The position numbers and the translations under genes are program-made. 64,000 nt of DNA from Lotus japonicus (taxonomy: Eukaryota > Streptophyta > Magnoliopsida > Fabales > Fabaceae): assembly GCF_012489685.1 (NCBI RefSeq), contig NC_080041.1, forward strand, positions 20,461,802 to 20,525,801, given 5' to 3'. Positions 33,112 to 44,200 of the stretch are shown in pieces; position 1 is the first letter of the stretch; the number at the start of each line of letters is the position of its first letter. The notes beneath the pieces were generated by a model, which worked only from the letters and a program-made list of their open reading frames with translations, did no database searches and was not told the DNA's origin.

Positions 33112-36107
33112 GCTACGGTCAATCTTAGGAAAAAAAGAGAAGAATTTAAACATGTATATTAATTTAAATTTACAATTATTATGCTTACTTTTTCCTTATT
33201 ACATTTTCTCATCTTTTTTTTACAGGTAAATAGCGTCCTCAGGTGAAGATAGTTCATCCGCCGATGAGAAGGAAAATAGGCGCAGAATTAACATCGCGCA
33301 ACTGGCTAGCAAAGCTAGAAATATAGGAATAAGATTGCATGTAACATAATACTCAAAAAATTTGTTTATTTTGATTATGATACTAAAATATGTACTAAAC
33401 ATGTTATTTTTAAAGGTTACATGGAATGCTAGAAATCAGCCGATTAAGCCCAACAAATCAAGATTTGTAAGATATATTCAGATGACTACTCGGGCTTTCA
33501 TTCCCATTACATATCACCTTTGGAAGGATGCACCAAAAGAAATGAAGAACAAACTTTGGGTTGATGTAAAGGTATTCTTACTCTATTAATTGGTATATGT
33601 TGTTTGTAACCTAATACTCATATCTTATAACACTAACTCAAGTGGTTCATTTTACAGAGCTCTTTTGATATTGTTGATCGTCAGAAAAATGTATTGCAAG
33701 CTGCAAGCAATCTATAAAGGAACTTTAGGAAAAAGATGAGAAAACGAATTAAAACTATAAAAGGATATATTAGGGATCAACCTCCAAGAAAATATGTTCA
33801 TATCATATGTGATGAGGTTTGGAAAGAATTTATAGCTCATTATCTTACATATAACTTCCAGGAAATATTAATGATTCTGTGTTAATTCAAATCATCAATT
33901 TCTTTGTAGTTTGTTTATCATAATATATTGATACTAGGACTATGTGTTTAAATAGAAAGTAAGTCAACAAAATAGGAGTGGAGCTTTAAATCCTACATTT
34001 CCATACAGAAGAGGTAGTTTAGGATACGCAAAACTTAAACAAGAGATGGTATGTACACATGTAGATACTTCAAGTCTCATGTCTTTTATATTGAATAATG
34101 ATTTTTAACTTGTATAGTTAATTGTTTAATGTATACAGCTGCAGAATGTTGGACCGGTTGTCACATCCATCTCTCGTCATGTTTTATGGAGGATGAGTCG
34201 TTTGAACAAAAATGAAGATCTTGAAAACTTCAACGCACAACAATTGTGGGAGGAGTGTGTAAGTATTCGAAATAGTAAATTAAGTTTTCCATTTTATTTC
34301 TATGGAATCATATATGATTAAAACCTTTTTAACATTTATGTGTTAGGAGGTCATCTCATAGACTATGCCAGAAGGGGGCTTATATGATTGTGGTCGTGAT
34401 GACATTCTAGCCAAAGCCATGAAGGTTCCGAAGCATCCTAGTCGGGTTAGGTTTGCTGGATTTCCAGTATCTCAAAGAGATTGTTTTAATTCACGAAAAC
34501 AAGCACATCATGATTCTGAACAAGTGAGAAACTTGCAAGCTCAGTTGGATGAACTTTACAAAGTAGTGCAAGACATGCAGAGGCAAACACAGAAGAAGGA
34601 TGATATCCAGATAGGAACTATTCCTTCCAGTAGTGGCAATGATAGTTGGACACCCTCATGTGTTGATCTACCTGAGGTAAATGATGACTTCGTACAACTT
34701 CAACTCTGCATTTTATAGGTTTGATAATTCATGAACTGATTAATATTTTTTGTTAGGTGTGTTAACAAATTCCTTACCTATAATTGTTTTAGGGAACAAG
34801 TAAATGTGATTTATATATAGTCAATCCTTCATATCTTAAGGTTGCTAAAGGAACAATGTATAACAATCCGACTGTTACACTTCATAACTATCCATTGCCA
34901 TCAGACCATGTGAAAGTCTCCATTGATAAGTTCCTTGTGGGTTATTCACCCCTACTAATGCCAATTGAGAAAGTAAATCTTCTTATAGTAGATAATGCAT
35001 TAGGTGATTTTATAGCATGGCCAAAGTCACTTGTATCTGTACCCACAATGGTATGTTAATTCGATGATTTTCTCTTTATTTACCTGTTTATATACTACTG
35101 GTAATTAATTGACTAATAAATTCAACGTTATCAGGCTCCATCATCATACAAGGGTAGAGATAAAGAAAAAAGTCGCTTAAAGGGCTAGAGCTGAACCTTG
35201 AAAGAGAATCCTGAACTTGAGACGTTGCTTACTGAATCGTCTTATAATAAGCCTAATTTTCAGCCATTGCTTTCTAGTGTGCACAAACTTCCCAATTGAA
35301 AATTTCTTGGACACATGCACAAAATGTATTGGCACGAGGAAGTCAATTGAAAATAAAGATGCTCATTAGCTTATTCAATTGCAAACTAACAGAGTTCATT
35401 GGAGTAGAGCCAGTGAAATAAGTTTTCCACCACCAAAAACTAAGTGCATCGGGTATCTGTGTGTATATCTGGTACTCATCAAACTTGAAATCTGTTATAG
35501 TGTTTTATGTCTTGCATGTAAACATTGAAATATTACTAATTAGCTTATTTTAGGTTTTTGTACGATCAAGTTCTGCTCCCAAACCAATTAGCTGAGAGGT
35601 TCTGTTTTTTGTCTCCTCATAAATTAAGTATTTATGAAACTAAACAATCGCAGCATATAACTGATGCACTCTTAGGGAATGAGGATCCAAATAGAATCTT
35701 TTTCTCACCTTACAATTGTGGGTGAGTCTATATTTTGGTAAACTTGACATTTATATTTATTTGATATGAATGTGTCATTTAGGTGTTTCTTAACTCATCA
35801 TTTTTGTAGGGAGCATTGGGTGTTGTTTGTCATAAATACCTCAGATGCTTCTATAACATATTACGACTCGATGCGTGGTGATCCAAAAACTTACACATCC
35901 ATGAAAAACTTGTTTGATTCGTAATATATTTTTGTCAGAATCATACCAAGCGTAGTAAATATTAGCAATAGCTGAAGTCAACACACACTCCACGCAACAA
36001 AAGTCCTCGAAGAAAAGAGTGAGGATGAAACATAAAACTTAAACAAGACATCCAAACTTGAAATTCCCACTACAATTAGTTACAATCAGTTTCGCTACAC
36101 TAAAATA

Positions 36108-36598
36108 CTATTTCAGAATATTGTATATCTGCCGACGAGACATTTTCTTCAGCTTCAAAGGCACCTTGGCCAATGCATAGTGCTCTTCCTTGCGAGAGAG
36201 GAGTAAATATGAAAGGCCCTCAACATATACTCCATAACTTTATCTTCTACTCTAGCCTTGATCTGATCACTTAAGAGAGAAGGGTCTGAGAAATCAACGT
36301 GAACCGGACCAATACTGTTGTCCATACCGAACAAGGAGATCATCTGTCTCGCTTCTACAGTGGCATCCTCAATGTCGCCTAGCGCACCCATAGTGATTTG
36401 ATCATAGCCAAATATAATCTCCTCCGCAGCACGTCCACCAAAAGCGACATCAAGGTTTGCGAGAATCTCTTTCTGATTTGGTCCATAAACAGACTTATAA
36501 CCCTCAAAAGTCACGCTTCCTAGATAATCTTCAGCAGGAAAAATCGTAGCGTCCAAAATCCGGGGAGCTCCATCAGTATAACAAGCTACCACAACATA
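36108..36598 (-). pseudogene. Captured FtsH protease C-terminus, copy A
   Basis: Minus-strand translation gives DGAPRILDATIFPAEDYLGS, then NLDVAFGGRAAEEIIFG, DQITMGALGDIEDATVEARQ, and MSRRQIYNILK with a stop at 36110-36108. This is the M41 zinc-metalloprotease domain and C-terminus of an FtsH AAA protease (FTSH4/FTSH11 i-AAA type by pattern). One frameshift occurs near SSLARK/EEHYALAK. Bases 35943-36107 look like the parent 3' UTR. The fragment is antisense to the CACTA gene and sits in its intron. Confidence 0.85.
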
Positions 36599-36599
36599 T

Positions 36600-36990
36600 G
36601 CTCCCTAACTTTATCTTCTACTCTAGCATTGATCTGATCACTTAAGAGAGAAGGGTCTGAGAAATCAACGTGAACCAGACCAATACTGTTGTCCATACCG
36701 AACAAGGAGATCATCTATCTTGCTTCTACAGTGGCATCCTCAATGTCACCTAGCGCACCCATAGTGATTTGATCATAGCCAAATATAATCTCCTCCGCAG
36801 CACGTCCACCAAAAGAGACATCAAGGTTTGCGAGAATCTCTTTCTGATTTGGTCCATAAACAGACTTATAACCCTCAAAAGTCACACATCCTAGATAATC
36901 TTCAGCAGGAATAATCGTAGCGTCCAAAATCCGGGGAGCTCCATCAGTATAACGAGCTACCACAACATGGCCCGCTCAGGGAAAGCCACA
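36600..36990 (-). pseudogene. Captured FtsH fragment, copy B (tandem)
   Basis: Nearly identical to the N-terminal part of copy A and directly abutting it. It extends slightly further upstream, through GHVVVARYTDGAPRI into a degenerate HEAGH zinc-binding motif: a one-base loss turns the His-Glu-Ala codons out of frame. The two units (36225-36598 and 36600-36971) form a tandem duplication of about 372 bp with few differences. Confidence 0.85.
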
Positions 36991-37639
36991 ATCTCCCGGT
37001 ATGTTTTGGAAAGAACTATAGATATCTGATTATATTATATCTACCCCATTTATATTATATAACACATTTATTAATATAAATTTTTCTTAATTTTTTTAGA
37101 GCTTTAAGGATCTATCGTGCTCAAAGAGAACATGTGTTGCCCAAAAACGAATCAAACATCATCGAATGGAGCAATGTTGAGGTATATATAAAACCTAAAT
37201 ATATAGCAAACATGTGGTGTTCAATTTCTGCACACTAACACAGTAAGTTAATTCTTCATTTGATTTTATAGTGCCCTCATCAATATAATGACATAGACTG
37301 TGATTATTATGTATTGAAATACATGAGAAATTTAATCCTTTATGAATCCTCAGAGTTTGTAGATAAGGTATGCAACTTTAGCCCTAATGTTATTATTTTT
37401 ATTAGATCTATTGGATAATATAGTTCAATTTTAACTTAGTGTTATATGATTTTTAATTGCTAGGATGCTTATAACTTAAGTTGCAACTTCTTTAGTCAAG
37501 ATCAATTGGATGAGATAAGGGAGGAGTGATCTTCATATGTTCTTCATAATTATGTTATCAATAAATAACACAATTTATTATCAGGATGTAAGTTTATCCT
37601 TAAACCTTTATTCTTGTCAATTGGTTGTTAGAATTGGTT

Positions 37640-38045
37640 GTTAGAATTGATGCATGTTGGATGATTAGTTAAGATTTCTTTTTATTGAAATGATTAGTAA
37701 TAGGTGAAGAGGAATGCTCTAAGCAACTAGCTAGATTTCTACGGAAGCTATTCTCACTTGAGTTTGATGAAGACTTTGTTGTTTTTTGGTTGTGAATTGG
37801 CTGAGAGTTACATGTTGGACTATTAGTTAAGGCTTATGTTTTAGTGAAAATGATTAAGACCATGTTAATTTCTGGTTATGAATTTGCTGAGCACTGCATG
37901 TTGGATGATTAGTTAGAGTGTCTATTTTATTGCAATGATTAGGAATAAGTGAAGAAGAATGCTCTAAGCTACTAGTTAGATGGCTGCATAAGCTATGCTC
38001 ACTCGGCTTTGATTATAACTTTGTTATTTTCTGGTTATGAGCAAA
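37640..38045. repeat. Diverged tandem repeats in the CACTA 3' region
   Basis: A unit beginning TGTTGGATGATTAGTTA occurs at about 37647 and 37900, each continuing with TGAAATGATTAG(T/G)AATA and GGAATGCTCTAAGC-like strings. A partial third copy starts near 37813. They do not encode anything that I recognise. Confidence 0.65.
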
Positions 38046-39214
38046 GTGTAATTTTCGACTATTTTGTCTTGTTCTGCTGACCAACTTAGAATAACACCTT
38101 CTATTGTTTGGTGGCTGAAAGTGAATTGAAGAGGAAATAACAGATAAGGGAAAAAGACAAAGAAATATATTTTTTACAAGTGCACACATTCCACTCTAGA
38201 GTAGAAGTAGTCAAACTTGTATGGTGATTGATTTATATATTTTATCCAATATTCTAAATAATTATGACAGATGTGTTTTTGATATCAGGAAAGAAAATGG
38301 CCTGCTGCTGAATGGAAGTTGTTCGATGTTGCTTTTTCTATTGCAAAAGAAGAATGCAAGGAAACAAGTCACTGATTGTTAATAGACTGTGTCGACCGGG
38401 GGAGGAGCGTTTGTTGTTGGGGGTGTTTTGTGTTTAAGTATTTGTGCAACCAAGAACTTTATGAAAGAAGCGTATTTGATTTTGCTTCTAATTGTTGCGG
38501 GCACAACACCCATTCTTAGGGATCAATTGATTGTACGGGTTGGTGTTGATAGATAATTGTTAGTTGTCTCTGACTTTTTTCTTTTTTGACCAACGATGGA
38601 TCTTTGGTTTTGCAGTGTGTTATTGGCTTTTCTTGGTCAAACTTATATATAAGGACTTATTCTTTTCAAGGATATATATTATTGCGGTGTGTTATTCGAT
38701 ATATATTATGCTGCTTTTGTTTCCCCTTTAATTTTATTTTCTATTTGGGTTGGGCACCCCATATGCTCCTCTTATATTTTATTTAGCTTATCCAAAAATC
38801 AAGTGTTAATTTGGTCATGTTTTGATTCAATCAGTTGTTGTTGAAAAAAAAAAAACAGTAAAGTAGTGGTTCTACAATTTTGTTTAATATGTGGTAGTGG
38901 TTTTGTCACAGTTTGGTTACGGTTAAGAACCGCTGCCCAACTACTGCCATGCGTAGCGGTTCACGAAAATGCTACCCATCTTTTAATTGGGTACCCAACT
39001 TTAGCAGTGGCTTGTTAGGCACCAGTTGCAAAATCGCTGCCCAGCTCCTAAATGAACCGCTACGCAACCCCGTTTTTGTGGTAGTGCTTGTTTGTTGGTG
39101 ATACTCGATTATACTGAGAGATTTATGCTGATGTTGGCATCGCCTCTTTTGAGTTTTTGTTGCTGCTCCGCGCTTATAATTTTAAGTTGTAGGTGTTGTT
39201 TGGAGTGGCAGATG

Positions 39215-39325
39215 TTTTTTTTTTTGTTACAAAGAGGGGCGAAGCCCCGGACAAGGAAAAAGAACTATACAAGAGGCAAAACAGTTGAGGACGGAGCCTC
39301 ATTCATATCCTACAAAAGCAGACCA
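39215..39325 (-). mobile_element. Short retroposon with 9-bp target duplication
   Basis: About 111 bp starting with a T run (a minus-strand poly-A tail), flanked by TGGCAGATG at 39206-39214 and 39326-39334. It contains AGGGGCGAAGCCCCGGACAA. No RNA polymerase III boxes were seen, so it is more likely a LINE 3' end than a SINE. Confidence 0.7.
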
Positions 39326-39334
39326 TGGCAGATG

Positions 39335-41170
39335 ATTTTACTACTGTCAAGAATTTCTTTCTGATTGCTAGGTTAAATAATGTTTTAATGAGTTGCTTAA
39401 TTATCATGAAAAATTAGTCGTGGCAATGTAGGAAACATGAGATAGCTGGTAACATGAAAAAAAGTTTGTTTTTATGTTTTATTATTTTTCTTTTAGGTGA
39501 CTATGAATAAGGTGGTGTAAAAAATATACTGTTCCATTTTATTTTACTATGTCGTGATACTTTAAAATGATGTGTTTGAAAACAAATTAATTATGTTATC
39601 AATTTTAAACCATAATTAATATTGAAATGTGTTAATTTATGAGCTGAAAAATTAAGTAATTAGCGTTAAAAAAAATGATTATTTTGTAATATCATGACTT
39701 AATTATTATATAATCTTTGATAATAATCTAGTTTAATAACTTCGTATTGATTTTTAATTTAAATAAGTTTTTAGCTCCTGAAAATGTAGTAAATATTGAT
39801 TTTAGTCCATGAAAATATTTTTTAATTTCTAATTACTAAAAATACAAATTGTTATTGCCATATTGACTTTTGCTTATATCAAGAGGACCATCAATAAAAA
39901 AAAATAACTACATGACAAACACTAGATGGTTTCAGTATGGAGACAAGGAAGGAATAGTTATCAAGAATTAGAGGTTGCTGAGGTGTTAGGATTTTAAATA
40001 TTTGTGATTTAGTTTATTTTAATTTAGGATTCTATCTTTTTAGTGTAAGAGTCTATATTTTATTCTAGGAGTTTATCTTTATTTTAGTTAGTATATCTTT
40101 TTTATTTATTACGCGTTAAATTTATGGGTTGCAAGATGGGTATCACAGACTGACTACTTAAACAATGGTTTTTTGGAGAAGAGGGGAAATCGAGAAATAG
40201 GACAACGAGGTAAGTCAAACAACACTAGTGGCAGACAAAACGATGACCATATATATGCACCCTCAAAGCCGGAAGGCATAATGATGGCTTGATGGGCTGT
40301 GGCGGCGTGCAACTAGAGGAGTTGTTGCTCAAACAAACTAGTAATCGTGTAAATGAGAGATAAAATGGAATATGTACACATGAGAGTGTATAAGACGATG
40401 CTTTGGCTTGAAACAACCCGGGATGGAGTGATTTGGATGAAACATGTTTGTTGGTATGATAATCAACTGAAAAGCTTGCCAGAAAAGGCATCACTCATTA
40501 GACATCAGTGGGAGTGGTGGATAGTGGCTGGAAAATAGTTCAGGCAAGCAAAAGGAAGACAAAGAATATGAGATTCCATGCTTGGGTGTGTAGTGATACA
40601 ATACAATGGGGATGGTGGTAGCACTACTCGAAAAGCCCCGTGAATAAGACGAACCAAAAGATAGAGTGTTGGAACTTGGAAGGAGAACATGGCAAGAGAA
40701 ATAACTAATAAGATGGAAGAAAGTCTTAGAGTTTGAGTTATGCTTAGCTCTATCCCAAAAGTTAGTTCAGAGGCGAGTGTTGGTCTACCCTTAATAAGGA
40801 CTATCGTGGTCATATCTTTTGGCCGATATGAGACTTCTCAACATATATGGGTAGAGTTGGACCTCAACATATCTCTAGCCAAATAGCAGGAATGAACATC
40901 TACGGTCACCTATATATGGGTAATATGCATTAAACGAATCTATGATAGACTATGACCTCTTAAAATTTGGTTAAGGCCTAACTCTACCCCAAAGGCTAGT
41001 TTAGGGGTGAAGATTGCTCTACCCTATATAAGGCTAGTTGTATAAACTTATCACATTCTAGTTTGCCGTAGATAACTTTATTATACTACATATAAGATTG
41101 TGGTAAAAAAAATTAGGTTCCACATTTTAGATTACGGAAGGGTAAAAAACTTGAGGGTATTTTCGGAATC
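39335..41170. other. Spacer upstream of the coiled-coil gene
   Basis: 39979-40136 could be a decayed LTR (TGTTAGGATT at the start, TTGCA at the end, followed by GGGTATCACAGAC, which resembles a primer-binding site). Two diverged copies of a TCTACCCCAAAGGCTAGTTTA-like string occur near 40750 and 40985. Frames at 40225-40813 show no domain. No gene is supported. Confidence 0.35.
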
Positions 41171-41208
41171 CATGCAAGTGGAATGGTGTCATGCAAGTGG
41201 AATGGTGT
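41171..41208. repeat. 19-bp perfect tandem repeat upstream of a TATA box
   Basis: CATGCAAGTGGAATGGTGT occurs at 41171-41189 and again at 41190-41208, ending on the first base of the TATA box. Confidence 0.9.
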
Positions 41209-41217
41209 ATATAAAAG
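41208..41217 (+). promoter_or_regulatory. TATA box of the coiled-coil gene
   Basis: TATATAAAAG, 48-57 bp before the start codon at 41265, implying a short leader of about 25 bases. Confidence 0.65.
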
Positions 41218-41264
41218 CACAATTCGTTTCAAATATTTGATTTGTGCAAGACGCGGCAGAAACC

Positions 41265-44200
41265 ATGGCGGGAGGAGGAGGAGGAGGAAGTGACCCGCAG
41301 AAGCAACTGCTGAGCCTCATCCGCAATTTCGCCGCCGAGAAATCCCAAGGAGGTAGTTACCGTTTCCGTTTTCTCTTCCCTGTTTGTTTCCCGAGAAAAT
41401 CCAACCGTGTGTTTTCTCTGCGATCTTTCGCTGTTTCCACCATTTCTGATTTGCTTAACTTGAATTGTGAAGAACGAAGAGTAGTTACTCTGAGAAAGCA
41501 GATCGAGACGCTGATCTCCGATCTCACCGCGGCGAATTCGGAGCTTGAAAATGTCAAGCGTTGCAAAGAGCTTGTTGAGCAGGACCTTAGAGGCTTTGAA
41601 CTTCAACTCTTCTTGAGTGAATCTTCCGCTCAAACCCTAGAGGTTCGTTACTCGGTTTCAATGGAATTTGATTTTGAACCGAACACAATTTTCTGCTTTT
41701 CGGTGTGTTTGATTTCACGTTTAGGTTTTCCAGAATCACTTCTCGCACTGCAAAAGCTACGTACTCATAGTGCTTGATCGGAAACTCGTTAGGTTTCCAC
41801 ATTTGAGAGAAAATTGATTGTAGAAGAAGCTACTAGGAGTGATTCTGGAGGAGTAGCTTCTCCTAGAATCAATTCTGCTCCTAACATGGAAATCTACTAG
41901 TTTCCAAACACATACTAGTAGTTTTTTTAAGACTGTTGAACTTGAAAATGTGGTTTCAGGCGAGGGTATCTCATATGGAAGATGTGGTCTCTGCTGTTGG
42001 ATCTGATTTGGAAACTCTCCAGGTGCTCCTCCTCACAAACACAATCCTTTTCCTGTATTTGGAATTTCAATTTTTTGGCTGATTTTATGTTTCTCATTGA
42101 ATCCTGTATCTTCTGGAAATTGTGCTTTCGTGGATTATCACAAAAGAATGAAGGCGCGGCTTTACGGTAACACTGCCAGTCTCTCCTGTGGTCATTCCAA
42201 TGAATTTGGGAGATGAAATTTTGGTTTACTGTATATTTTATTTATTACAAGTCTTGCATGCATATTATGTTTTCTTACATTTTTGCAGGGAGCAATTCAT
42301 CCACCACATGTTTGATGTAAATGCCAAGATAAGGTTCGTCTCGGTTGAAGAAAATATTTGCATTATGTTGGGCACATCATTAGAATTGCAGTTATCAATT
42401 TTAAAAATCAAATGATACTAAATTATATTGAAGTGTTTCTATTACTGTCTGTGTGTTGGTACATTTATTTTACCTTCTTAGCCCTATTGGTGATTATTGG
42501 AGGGGTTTGAACATATCTATTTAAATTTTGAGAACTGCATCATCACGAGGTTTAAGATTAGATTATATTGTGATTCTATCTTGTATGTTCTTAACATGTC
42601 TATTTACACGCAGATTAGCATATCTATTGAAATTTGGCCATATGAAGAAGTTGATCATAAATGAGTCATATTCTACTTCTTATCTGATAACTTTCTATCA
42701 TGTATTTATCATCCTATCACTTATATATGTATACTCAATGTAGACGTTAGCAGTTGTCAGGTTCATAGCATACTTCTATGGTGACAGCTTTCAAAACCTT
42801 ACAACATAGTTACTAATTCCTCATTAAATGCAGGAAATTTCAAGAGAGCATCATTACCGGCATCATTGATGCCGTAGAATGGGCAGCTCCTAGAGGTTTT
42901 GTCATTCATTTCACTGTTATATGTGATCATTTTCAGCCTATGCTTTATAGTAGTATAAATATGAGGTTATGAGAAACACAGAACTGCATGATACTTGTAT
43001 TGAAACTTGAAAGATGATATTTTTTAACTTTGTTTCCTTTCCTTATGACTGCATTACTTTGATCATTTGATGCATGTTTATATTACTATCTCTGCACAAA
43101 AGGTACGAGTTAATATACAATTTGGTTACTAAAAATGACAATCAGTATTATTTTTGTTCTTGCAAGTGTATCCTTTTGTATGTTATGCGACATGATGAGC
43201 TTACATATGCAACCGTTATGCCTGAGACATTGTCATGCCTCATGCATACGTTGGTTCTAATGTTCCAAACAGTGAGTTTTTATTAGCTTCTATCCAAAGT
43301 CAAAACCTCACCTGGAGGACAAGGTAAAACTGAAAGTGGTAGGTATTGACGGGCCTCCTGGTTCTGAAGTGAACAGAGAAAAATGGCAGGTTGGGAGGAG
43401 GGGGGGAGTGTTGTAGTCTGTTCTGCAAACCATTAATAGAATGGGCACGTGACAGTATGAGATTGGAGACTTGGATGCTGGTATCATGAAAAGGGATGTA
43501 AATAGGGAAGAACCTGGTATTTTTTAAGAAGGAATTACAAAAATAGTAATTCAAAATTTTGATGCAACCTCCCTTTCCCAAATACTCCAATCCTCACCAA
43601 ATGGCTAGATCATTTCCCTGTCTTATCTCCATTTATTTATATCCTATATTCCTCTCTCCCTAACTAACTAGCTAAGTTACAAATAGTGAAGTCTCCTATC
43701 AACTACCTCTCAAGGCCTTCACCACAGATCTGAGCTTATCTATGCCCGAAGTTCCCTTCGAGAAAGTGCTACATAACAGATCAAACAACCATAAGCATTA
43801 CGAAACCTCTTATTGCTTTCGATGAATCCAAATTGCTTCTATTCATTGTTATGCAACTCCATTTGTTCCCTTCTTTTATGTTTGAATCTTGTACAACTCA
43901 TAGGATCTTGGGAGCTTTGATACTAGTTTATACTTTATAGATGTTGGTTCGGCGATTTGAGAAAGAAGGAGGAAAGATAGATTTTATTGATTGAATTTCC
44001 CTTAGCTCCAGATCAGTGATTAAGCCTAGTTAGGAAGAGAAAGAATAAATTCAATTTCCTCTCAGGATTTTGAGAGTATAATATCTCTCCGTCCAAAAAC
44101 TGATGAATAAAAAGAATACCCCCAATTTCTCCTTATCTCCATAGGCTATCTCGACCAAATTCTACCTAAATTCAAACTAGCTATCACTGATAAAGTCTAA

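Larger units (their letters stand above)
33232..37529 (+). pseudogene. CACTA second gene: Transposase_24-like plus Ulp1 protease
   Basis: Exon-like pieces: 33416-33570 (WNARNQPIKPNKSRFVRYIQ), 33659-33718 (SSFDIVDRQKNVLQ, then an in-frame stop), about 33960-34260, 34345-34676 (FAGFPVSQRDCF, Gln-rich helix), and 34795-35050. A C48-type protease follows in pieces at 35555-35720 (LYDQVLLPNQLAERF), 35810-35920 (EHWVLFVINTSDASITYYDS), 37100-37180 (ALRIYRAQREHVLP), and about 37272-37367 (CPHQYNDIDCDYYVLKYM), with a stop near 37529. Catalytic His, Asp, Gln and Cys of the Ulp1 fold are all visible. In-frame stops in the middle show decay. The intron 35921-37099 contains two FtsH fragments. Confidence 0.75.
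32617..39086 (+). mobile_element. CACTA (En/Spm) transposon, 5'-truncated
   Basis: The right terminus reads GTTTTTGTGGTAGTG at 39086, i.e. CACTACCACAAAAAC inverted. It is preceded by subterminal repeats of the AACCGCTGCCCA / GTAGCGGTTCA type in both orientations (38930-39070). Inside lie the C-terminal part of the transposase and a second gene with a Ulp1-like protease, the usual CACTA cargo. The left terminus, ORF1 start and about ten bases of target are missing: comparison with block copy 1 shows flanking DNA jumping directly into transposase coding sequence at about 32617. Confidence 0.85.

Noticed and set aside
40225..40813. Several short frames on both strands
   Set aside because: No domain content. 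The area may be decayed retroelement, which I could only partly support.
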